NCBI GenBank assembly: GCA_012514925.1
Contig: JAAYZI010000007.1
Coordinates: 1-10,679, forward strand
From: Deltaproteobacteria bacterium
GTDB taxonomy: Bacteria; Bdellovibrionota_C; UBA2361; JAAYZI01
Reading direction: 5' to 3'
DNA length: 10,679 bases
A model generated the notes under the pieces. The model was not told the DNA's origin and searched no databases. It saw nothing but the letters and a program-made list of their open reading frames with translations. Shown here piece by piece: positions 1 to 5,603 of this stretch (its first letter is position 1; every line of letters begins with the position of its first letter). The position numbers and the translations under genes were made by a program.

Positions 1-383
1 CGATTTTATCGGCCCCTGAGTCGGAACATATCTTGTATTGGGGGGAGAGCCTGCACCCTCAGAACTGGTACGGAGCCGCAGATGTTTTCCTCTCTTGTTC
101 ATCCTGGGAAGGTATGCCTCTAGCCCCGCTTGAGGCCATGGGGCACGGACTGCCGCTCCTGCTTAGTAACATTCCCGGCCACCACTTTTTAGAGGAAAGA
201 AGCTGGCAGTATGAACTTAACGCCCCGCAGCAGGGAGCCCAGGCGCTCTCGGATATTTTGCAGATGCTGCAAAGTCAGCCGACTGCTATGCGTGAAATAC
301 TTGAGAAACGCGCCGCCTGGACCAGGGAGCACTACTCCCTTGCCAAAATGACCGAACAGTATGAAGAAAGCTATATTATGTAA
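1..383 (+). CDS. Glycosyltransferase family 4, C-terminal part (5' truncated)
   Basis: Only the C-terminal part (about 126 codons) of a retaining GT4-type sugar transferase is present. The reading frame is open from base 3 to a TAA at 381-383, and no start is expected inside the window. The visible part is the end of the C-terminal Rossmann domain that binds the nucleotide-sugar donor. 'ADVFLSCSSWEGMPLAPLE' holds the GT4 E-x7-E signature (Glu codons at 108 and 132), followed by 'AMGHGLPLLLSNIPG', where family members close the donor pocket. The tail is a typical C-terminal helix with 'REHYSLAKMTEQYEESY'. In this locus it should act in the cytoplasm, adding one sugar to the lipid-linked repeat unit. 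The specific donor and acceptor cannot be read from this fragment. Confidence 0.88.
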   Translation, partial: ILSAPESEHILYWGESLHPQNWYGAADVFLSCSSWEGMPLAPLEAMGHGLPLLLSNIPGHHFLEERSWQYELNAPQQGAQALSDILQMLQSQPTAMREILEKRAAWTREHYSLAKMTEQYEESYIM

Positions 384-466
384 TTTGTACCTCGGATATT
401 TCACCAAGTTGTGGCTTCTCAACAGACATGGTTGTCAGCGCGGCGTTCTCAAGGTAAAAATTGTTT

Positions 467-1183
467 ATGTCTAACGCCACCGCCATCAAAAAACGACCGC
501 TACTGATTCAACTTTGGTGGCTGCTTCGTCACCGTCCAGGCCATTTTTGGATCAAGGCTTGGGGTCATCTGAGCTTTTGGCACGCGCGCGTCATGCGCGC
601 CATTTTTGGATGCGGAGCCGGCATCGACCTTGATCCCACGGTGAGATTGCAAAACAACCGCTCCCTTTTAGCAGAACAGCCGCATGCGCGGATTAAGGTC
701 GGCGCGCATACGATTATTTACCGTTTCGCCCGGATTGAAGCCTACGGTCATGCTAAGATTGAGATCGGAGAATGTTCGATCATAGGAGATCTGCGCATTG
801 CCAGCCGCTACAAGGTTTCAATCGGAAAGCGCACCCTCTCTAGTTGGAACGTCTTCATTCAGGACTTCGATCCACATCCGCTGGAGGCTGGGAAGCGCCG
901 ACGGCAGGTAGAAGAGATGGTTTCTGATTTTCGTCCGGCCTTTGGCAGCTTTACGCCGGGCGCTGAACCGCCAACATGGAGTTTTCCGGGAGATGAGATT
1001 CTAATCGGCGATGATGTTTGGCTGGGCGCCAACTGCATCATTCTAAAGGGTGCCCGCATCGGCGCGGGTTCAGTCGTGGCAGCAGGGGCTGTGGTGTTAC
1101 GGGGAGAGTATCCCCCCGGCAGCCTGCTGGCCGGAAATCCAGCCAAAATCATTCGGACGATAGACTCTGATCCCCCAACTTAA
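467..1183 (+). CDS. Putative O-acetyltransferase, left-handed beta-helix (hexapeptide repeat) family
   Basis: This 238-residue protein resembles the maltose/galactoside acetyltransferase and WcaF/NodL group, which move an acetyl group from acetyl-CoA to a sugar hydroxyl. After a basic N-terminal segment (residues 1-50) come hexapeptide coils, seen as 'IKVGAH', 'AKIEIGECSIIG' and 'YKVSIGKRT'. Next is 'DFDPHPL', where H137 matches the usual catalytic histidine. A loop of about 45 residues rich in Arg and Pro follows, longer than I would expect. The last coils are 'ILIGDDVWLGANCIILKGARIGAGSVV', ending in the family tail 'GNPAKIIR'. The likely role is O-acetylation of a repeat-unit sugar in the cytoplasm. 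An in-frame TTG at 461 lies 6 nt after AAGG, but I prefer ATG 467 because the same leader precedes the ATG at 10007. A TTGTCA-17-TAAAAA pair (432-460) could be a weak promoter. Confidence 0.88.
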   Translation: MSNATAIKKRPLLIQLWWLLRHRPGHFWIKAWGHLSFWHARVMRAIFGCGAGIDLDPTVRLQNNRSLLAEQPHARIKVGAHTIIYRFARIEAYGHAKIEIGECSIIGDLRIASRYKVSIGKRTLSSWNVFIQDFDPHPLEAGKRRRQVEEMVSDFRPAFGSFTPGAEPPTWSFPGDEILIGDDVWLGANCIILKGARIGAGSVVAAGAVVLRGEYPPGSLLAGNPAKIIRTIDSDPPT

Positions 1184-1195
1184 TATTCATGTGAA

Positions 1196-1209
1196 TGGAT
1201 ACTGGATAC
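1196..1209 (+). repeat. Perfect tandem duplication of TGGATAC
   Basis: TGGATAC occurs twice head to tail in the 55-base gap before the glycosyltransferase at 1239. The second half lies next to a TATATT box at 1218-1223. With TGGATA at 1196-1201 as a poor -35 (16-base spacer), this could form a weak sigma-70-type promoter. It may equally be simple slippage. Confidence 0.5.
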
Positions 1210-1238
1210 AAACTGACTATATTTATTGAAAACGCCCT

Positions 1239-2408
1239 ATGATTGTGCAGATATTCAACTCCACCCTGGTAAGCGGCCCTGAAACCCTCGTGCTTCCTGC
1301 CTTGCCAAACTTGGGAGAACCGGTAGAAGTGGTCTTCCTAAGTGAAACTAGAAGGTCCTGGGATGCGCAAAAACCGATTGCCTACGCCCAGTCTTTAGGG
1401 CTAAAGACGCATTCCGTGCCAGTGCGCTCAAGGATCGACAGGCACGCCATCGCCGATCTGGCAGCACTCCTGCAAAAGCTAGGTGCCAAGATAGCACATG
1501 CCCATGACGTTAAGGCCTCAACCTACCTGCGAGCTGCTTCACGCCAAATCTCAACTGTAAAACCCAAATTAGTCTCGACACATCATGGGGTCAGAGCTCG
1601 TAGCGGCATGCGCGCCAGTCTGTACGAAGAATTTTATGTGCGCTTCGTCCTACCTAATTTTGATTTGGCGCTAGTGGTTTGCACTTCTGATCGTGAGCTC
1701 CTGATCAAACGTGGTCTGCCCCCACATAAGGTCAAAATTCATTTAAACGGTATAGACCGCCCGGAACCTCCAGAGGAGCAGCGCGCAGAAATAGCGCAGC
1801 GGCTGCACCAGGAGTGGGGCCTGGCTGATTTAGGTATCACAGACAAAACTGTGGTCATCGGATTTGCTGCCCGCATTGCCCGTGAGAAACGGTTAGATCG
1901 CGTGCTACGAGTGATGCAGCATCTGCATGATATCAGTAGGCGTGATCCATTATTTCCGGATTGGCGCTTGCTGATATTCGGTGTAGGCCCACTTGAACTT
2001 AGCTTGAAGGCTTTAACCAAGAAGCTCGGCATCTCAGAACACGTTAACTGGATGGGGTACCGCCACGGTTTGGGCAACGAAATGGCCGGATTCGACCTCC
2101 TAGTGTCACTTTCAGACGCAGAAGGTTTGCCGATTAACCTGCTGGAAGCCGGTTGGGCCGCCACCCCGGTTTTCGCTACCGCCGTAGACGGTAATTTGGA
2201 TCTATTTGACCTGCCAGGCCTGGTAACCATGGTACCTGTAAACGAAAAAGAGCAAAGCATGGCTGAAAAGCTCGCTCCTTTTATTAGAGATCCAGAGCTT
2301 AGAAGACGCTCAGGCCTTAAATTCCGGGAGCGCGTAAAAGCTAATTTCTGCGGCAAGCGGTGGCTGGAGGAGCTTAAGGACGTTTACGTTGATTTGCGCC
2401 GTATTTGA
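1239..2408 (+). CDS. Glycosyltransferase family 4
   Basis: This complete 389-residue protein has the usual GT4 length and two-domain GT-B layout. The N-terminal acceptor domain (residues 1-185) includes 'AKIAHAHDVKAS' and 'LVSTHHGVRAR', typical for the cleft-facing strands. 'VKIHLNGID' marks the domain junction. The C-terminal donor domain opens with 'VIGFAARIAREKRLDRVL' (a conserved basic pair that binds donor phosphates), continues with 'LLIFGVGPLE' and 'VNWMGYRHG', and ends with the E-x7-E motif E295-E303 in 'DAEGLPINLLEAG'. It should transfer a sugar with retention from a nucleotide-sugar to the growing lipid-linked oligosaccharide on the inner face of the membrane. No clear Shine-Dalgarno precedes ATG 1239, and the gap to the acetyltransferase is 55 bases. 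It could be co-transcribed with that gene or use a weak local promoter. The specific sugar is unknown. Confidence 0.9.
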   Translation: MIVQIFNSTLVSGPETLVLPALPNLGEPVEVVFLSETRRSWDAQKPIAYAQSLGLKTHSVPVRSRIDRHAIADLAALLQKLGAKIAHAHDVKASTYLRAASRQISTVKPKLVSTHHGVRARSGMRASLYEEFYVRFVLPNFDLALVVCTSDRELLIKRGLPPHKVKIHLNGIDRPEPPEEQRAEIAQRLHQEWGLADLGITDKTVVIGFAARIAREKRLDRVLRVMQHLHDISRRDPLFPDWRLLIFGVGPLELSLKALTKKLGISEHVNWMGYRHGLGNEMAGFDLLVSLSDAEGLPINLLEAGWAATPVFATAVDGNLDLFDLPGLVTMVPVNEKEQSMAEKLAPFIRDPELRRRSGLKFRERVKANFCGKRWLEELKDVYVDLRRI

Positions 2409-2432
2409 TTAGCGCCAGAATATCCGTATACT
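2405..2432 (+). promoter_or_regulatory. Candidate sigma-70-type promoter for the export operon
   Basis: TTGATT (2405-2410) and TATACT (2427-2432) are separated by 16 bases, which is a good housekeeping-type pair (4/6 and 5/6 to consensus). It starts on the stop codon of the upstream glycosyltransferase and points at the OPX gene, giving a leader of roughly 110 bases. A second, poorer pair is TTGTTT (2474-2479) with CATAAC (2498-2503). This is a sequence match only. Confidence 0.4.
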
Positions 2433-2433
2433 T

Positions 2434-2482
2434 AGAGCTAGGGTTTCGGGAATTCTAACTCCCTCGGCTTTTGTTGTTTTTT
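2434..2482 (+). terminator. Imperfect hairpin followed by a T-rich tract, terminator-like
   Basis: AGGG at 2440-2443 can pair with CCCT at 2461-2464. Flanking pairs extend the stem imperfectly (AGAGC against GGCTTT), and an alternative stem is GGGA (2448-2451) with TCCC (2460-2463). A T-rich run, TTTTGTTGTTTTTT, follows at 2469-2482. The position, just after the glycosyltransferase gene and before the export operon, suits an intrinsic terminator for the first transcript. Stem quality is modest because of bulges. Confidence 0.38.
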
Positions 2483-2512
2483 CATAAATCACCCCCGCAT
2501 AACATATGAAAC

Positions 2513-2527
2513 CCTCCGAATTGGAGG
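2513..2527 (+). promoter_or_regulatory. Small hairpin CCTCC-GAATT-GGAGG in the leader of the OPX gene
   Basis: The two arms are perfectly complementary over five G/C-rich pairs, with a five-base loop. The 3' arm, GGAGG, is a perfect Shine-Dalgarno core and is hidden in the stem. It lies 3 bases before ATG 2531, which starts a two-codon reading frame, and 22 bases before the true OPX start at 2550. It could act as a translational control element or a ribosome standby site, though chance pairing is possible. Confidence 0.4.
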
Positions 2528-2537
2528 ATCATGAATT

Positions 2538-2542
2538 GAGGT
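2538..2542 (+). promoter_or_regulatory. Ribosome binding site that fixes the OPX start
   Basis: GAGGT lies 7 bases before ATG 2550. It supports that ATG over the in-frame GTG at 2541, which falls inside the binding site itself. The site overlaps the stop codon of the ATG-AAT-TGA mini-ORF (2531-2539). Confidence 0.75.
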
Positions 2543-2549
2543 GCGAGCA

Positions 2550-3590
2550 ATGAAACGTAGTTTTGTAAGTGGTTCCGTAAGTAATTCTATAAATGGCAGC
2601 GCGATCCTTTGCAGCGTTGTTCTTACTGCCTTCTTATCGGCGTGCTCTGCCGCAAAAAAGGACGCCCCCGCAGACTTTTCTGTTTTAAACTCAAATGAAC
2701 CGGAAGTGATGGCGGAGGATTCTGTCAAAAATACGCGCGCCGCTGCGAAGCGAGCCACAGATCAAATTGTGCCCGGATATCAGATTAAACTCGCTTGCCA
2801 GGAAGACAAGAAGTTAAACGGCAAGTATAGAGTCGCCTTTAACGGCACTGTCAAACTTCCCCATAACATCACCCTGCAGGCCGCCGGCCATACAGTGGGA
2901 GCGTTGCAAAATAAAATCATCCAAGCTTACCGCCCATTTTTCCGTTCAACTCCAGACATCAAGGTAACGCTTAGTCAGCGTTCATTCTTCGTAGACGTCC
3001 AAGGCTTGGTGGAAAAACCGGGACAGTACCTAATCAAAGAGAGCGGCTCTCTGGATGAAGTGATCGCCAAAGCGGGGGGGCTGCAACGTGATTTTGCTAA
3101 CCGCCAGCTGAAAGCGCGATATGCCCGTATCACCCGCAATGGCACAGTTACTTTCATAAATCTGGCAGACTACTACTCCGGCTCAAGCGCTGACCTGGAA
3201 CCATGGCAGGGCGGCGAATCCGTATTTTTTCAAACTGACGGAGGTCCGGAAACGGGCGGCACCACTACGTCACGGGCTGTGCAGATGCTAGGCCAGGTTG
3301 TAACTCCCGGAGAATACAATTTCAGCCCGGAGGCTGATTTTTTTCATTATCTCTCAAGGGCAGGCGGCCCGACAGAACGAGCCGATTTAGAGAGAATTGA
3401 AATCGTGCGGATCGTGAACAATGAAAAGAGGTCCGTAGTTTTTAAGTTGAAGGAGGCCAAGGCTTTGCCAAGGCTGCGTCCAGGAGATATCGTAATGATT
3501 CCTCCCGAGCAGCCTAGAACTTTGATCTCCAACTTTACGTCAATCCTTTCCTCAATTTCTACGGCAGTTATTGCAGCGGCGGCACTATGA
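2550..3590 (+). CDS. Outer-membrane polysaccharide export (OPX, Wza-like) lipoprotein
   Basis: This 346-residue protein is an OPX-family lipoprotein that forms the outer-membrane exit channel for capsular or exopolysaccharide. A hydrophobic signal (residues 10-31) ends in a lipobox, L29-S30-A31-C32. Cys32 would be lipidated, and Ser at +2 fits outer-membrane sorting. The Poly_export domain follows ('VPGYQIKLAC', 'YRVAFNGTVKLPH', 'PDIKVTLSQRSFFVDVQG'), then an SLBB domain ('VEKPGQYLIKESGSLDEVIAKAGG'). A second SLBB-like unit reads 'VVTPGEYNFSPEADFFHYLSRAGG' and ends with 'LRPGDIVMIPP'. The last 22 residues form a hydrophobic/small-residue helix (ISNFTSILSS, then an Ala-rich end), matching the C-terminal segment that in Wza makes the outer-membrane alpha-barrel. 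The first gene of a coupled operon, it overlaps the next gene by ATGA. Confidence 0.95.
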   Translation: MKRSFVSGSVSNSINGSAILCSVVLTAFLSACSAAKKDAPADFSVLNSNEPEVMAEDSVKNTRAAAKRATDQIVPGYQIKLACQEDKKLNGKYRVAFNGTVKLPHNITLQAAGHTVGALQNKIIQAYRPFFRSTPDIKVTLSQRSFFVDVQGLVEKPGQYLIKESGSLDEVIAKAGGLQRDFANRQLKARYARITRNGTVTFINLADYYSGSSADLEPWQGGESVFFQTDGGPETGGTTTSRAVQMLGQVVTPGEYNFSPEADFFHYLSRAGGPTERADLERIEIVRIVNNEKRSVVFKLKEAKALPRLRPGDIVMIPPEQPRTLISNFTSILSSISTAVIAAAAL

Positions 3591-4264
3591 ACAGATCCAA
3601 TCTTGCTAGGCAACTGGATATAGAGTATCGCTCCGTTCCAAGCGGAGTAGATCCACTGCTGCAAACGCTGGACGAGTATATTAGAAGCACAGAATTCAAG
3701 CGCTTAATAAACCAGATCGCAGTGGCCCAAGCCCGCACCGACTTCAAAAGTTTAGCCGTGCTAAGTGAGTTACGGGGAGAGGGGAAGAGTTTCTTCACTG
3801 CGGCATTGGCTCTGGCTTACGCGCGCCACCTTCCAAGCCGGGTCTTAATCGTGGATACAGTTACGCCATCTAGCCAAGAGCACTCATGCTTTCAACCGTT
3901 AGTTGGTATGCACGCACCCCACTCTCTGAAATCACGCGGCCTGGTCGAACCGGGGCTAATCGACCTGGTCTGCACTAATCAAGGTTCCGCTAACAGCGCT
4001 GCTCAGTCAGACTTTCAAATCGGCCAGTACCTTTCTTCGTTTGCTGATCGTTACGATTTAATGATCGTGGATACCACGGCATTGGCGGCAAATTGCAAGG
4101 ATAAAACAGACCCGATTATTGTAGCGCAGAATGTTGACGTCTCAATTTTACTAGCCTCCAGTTACTCGCTGGATAAGGAGATCTTAAGTGGCATAAAGCG
4201 CAAATTACAGCGCTACGGAATAGAGCCGCTCGGAATTGTTTTTAATGCAGGAATGCGAAAATGA
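3587..4264 (+). CDS. BY-kinase/CpsD-like ATPase, stand-alone, with degenerate Walker A' motif
   Basis: This 225-residue P-loop ATPase belongs to the tyrosine-kinase side of the CpsD/Wzc/MinD group, which partners Wzz proteins in chain-length control. A leader helix 'DEYIRSTEFKRLINQIAVAQ' resembles the 'EAFRxLRTNI' segment before BY-kinase domains. The Walker A is 'SELRGEGKS' (K67, S68) and the Walker B is 'YDLMIVDTT' (D162). The Walker A', normally hhhDxDxR, reads 'VLIVDTVTP' (D90, T91, V92), so the second Asp and the Arg are missing. There is no tyrosine-rich tail and no membrane segment. It may bind and hydrolyse ATP without efficient autophosphorylation, acting as a regulatory ATPase on the Wzz protein encoded next. 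It overlaps both neighbours by ATGA, so translation is probably coupled. Confidence 0.85.
   Translation: MNRSNLARQLDIEYRSVPSGVDPLLQTLDEYIRSTEFKRLINQIAVAQARTDFKSLAVLSELRGEGKSFFTAALALAYARHLPSRVLIVDTVTPSSQEHSCFQPLVGMHAPHSLKSRGLVEPGLIDLVCTNQGSANSAAQSDFQIGQYLSSFADRYDLMIVDTTALAANCKDKTDPIIVAQNVDVSILLASSYSLDKEILSGIKRKLQRYGIEPLGIVFNAGMRK
4249..4252 (+). promoter_or_regulatory. Ribosome binding site for the Wzz-like gene
   Basis: AGGA lies 8 bases before ATG 4261, inside the 3' end of the ATPase gene. With the ATGA overlap it allows both coupled and independent initiation. Confidence 0.55.
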
Positions 4265-5466
4265 GAGAGCAAGCCTTAGATCTGCAAGATATCCTGAGGA
4301 TAATACACCGCAACTTTTGGGTGATCGCCCTAACCATAGCGCTTTGCACCGCCCTGGCAGGAATCAGTGCTTATTATCTTCCTAAGCGCTTTAAGGCAAA
4401 GGGCGTAATCAGTTTGCAGGCAACGTACTTTCAGAATCCTCTCGTACGTGATCTGATCTCAGATATTTATGATCAGAGCGAGCTTAATTCACAAAGAGAA
4501 GCTCTCTTCAAGTACGCCCTCAACAACAATTTCTTAGACAAACTCGGAGACAAATACAACCTCTTCGAGCAGGATGCCGATGAAGCCGGGCGCGATTACG
4601 AACGTGAGAAGCTCAGGGAGCGCATAGAAATTTTCAGCACTTCGCCAGGCACATTCCAAGTTTCAGTCACATCTCCAGGGCGCATTTCAGCCTTCCAAAT
4701 GAGCCGTGAAGTACTCTCTCAAATTGTAAACACCATCATTGATCAACGCACCACCCTTCTAACTAACCTTAGGTCGGCCATGGAAGGACATCTGCAGAGC
4801 ATCAGCGGGATTATCGGCGCGGCAGGCCCGGAAAGTGACGGTGCCGCCACCTCCGACTCAAGCGCCGCCGGAGTCAGGGCTAAACTTGCGAAACTGCGGG
4901 CAGACATACGCCTCCTACTGGTGAACTTTACCGATAAGCACCCTGACGTTATCAAGCTTCGCGCCAAACAAAACTCTTTGGAAGCTCGGCTTGAAGAGAT
5001 ATCCGCTGCGGAGACGCCTGATTCCCCCACAGATGTGAAAGCTACAGCACCTCTGGCCGCACTCTACACCAGCGCCAGTGATCGTTCTGTGCGAGAGCTG
5101 TATGCCGACCTGTTAAAGAAGCTCAGCAATATTGATATAGTTTTAAACCTGGAAAAAGACCGCCGTAACCTTCCATACATCTCTATAGTAGAGCAGCCAC
5201 TTATTCCAAGCAGCGCGATCTTTCCAAGAGTGGACTTATTTTTAGCTTTCGGACTTTTGCTAGGAATTTTGTGCGCGACCTTGATTGTAATTTACCTGGA
5301 AATGCTGCGTGGGACCTTTATGTCACCTCAATTTGTATCCGAACAGTTGCAGCTACCCCTCCTGGGAGAGCTGCCAAGCCTGGAGGGGAATCTAAGTCTC
5401 CCTGGAGGAGGATACCTGCTTGGGAGAGGGCTGCCTGAATTGTCCAGAGAAATCGCGAAGAGGTAA
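4261..5466 (+). CDS. Wzz-type polysaccharide co-polymerase (chain length determinant), no fused kinase
   Basis: This 401-residue inner-membrane protein sets chain length together with the polymerase. A short cytoplasmic N-terminus 'LDLQDILRIIHRNFW' leads into TM1 (residues 19-40). The periplasmic part is mostly helical and contains 'LLLVNFTDKHPDVIKLRAKQNSLEARL', the GNVR-type segment common in Wzc/GumC relatives. A Pro-rich stretch (P313, P316, P322) precedes TM2 (about 326-347). This order is the Wzz/PCP hallmark. After TM2, a tail of about 54 residues holds 'LPLLGELPSLEG', like the linker that joins Wzc proteins to their kinase, but the frame stops before any Walker motif. The kinase-like protein is instead encoded just upstream. 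Gaps of low complexity at 190-205 (Gly/Ala/Ser) look like a flexible loop. Confidence 0.92.
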   Translation: MREQALDLQDILRIIHRNFWVIALTIALCTALAGISAYYLPKRFKAKGVISLQATYFQNPLVRDLISDIYDQSELNSQREALFKYALNNNFLDKLGDKYNLFEQDADEAGRDYEREKLRERIEIFSTSPGTFQVSVTSPGRISAFQMSREVLSQIVNTIIDQRTTLLTNLRSAMEGHLQSISGIIGAAGPESDGAATSDSSAAGVRAKLAKLRADIRLLLVNFTDKHPDVIKLRAKQNSLEARLEEISAAETPDSPTDVKATAPLAALYTSASDRSVRELYADLLKKLSNIDIVLNLEKDRRNLPYISIVEQPLIPSSAIFPRVDLFLAFGLLLGILCATLIVIYLEMLRGTFMSPQFVSEQLQLPLLGELPSLEGNLSLPGGGYLLGRGLPELSREIAKR

Positions 5467-5531
5467 TTGCGAAAGGTTGCAAGCAGTGTCCGGATGGGCC
5501 AACATTAGGCTGTACCAGGTTAAATGACCTT

Positions 5532-5557
5532 AGTGTTTTTATACGAAGAAGAACACT
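5532..5557 (+). promoter_or_regulatory. Hairpin in the leader of the polymerase gene
   Basis: AGTGTTTTT (5532-5540) pairs with AAGAACACT (5549-5557) over nine pairs, including one G-T, with an eight-base loop. It is not followed by a T-run on the + strand, so it is not a good intrinsic terminator in this direction. It may be an operator or an RNA element in the 137-base gap before the polymerase gene. Confidence 0.45.
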
Positions 5558-5565
5558 GTCTGTAT

Positions 5566-5585
5566 GATCAAATACACGATCAAAT
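5566..5585 (+). repeat. Perfect direct repeat of GATCAAAT, 12-base period
   Basis: GATCAAAT occurs at 5566-5573 and again at 5578-5585, separated by ACAC. The spacing is near one helical turn, as expected for a site bound by a tandem regulator. It lies 18 bases upstream of ATG 5604. No convincing -35/-10 pair was found in 5467-5603. Confidence 0.55.
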
Positions 5586-5603
5586 TTTAGCTTATACACT
5601 TCA

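Noticed and set aside
408..423. Short GTTG/CAAC inverted repeat in the gap after the first gene
   Set aside because: It has only four pairs and no T-run, too weak to call a terminator or operator.
1739..2356. Long - strand reading frame opposite the glycosyltransferase
   Set aside because: It is rich in Ser, Arg and Pro, shows no domain, and lies entirely opposite a well supported GT4 gene. It is an antisense shadow.
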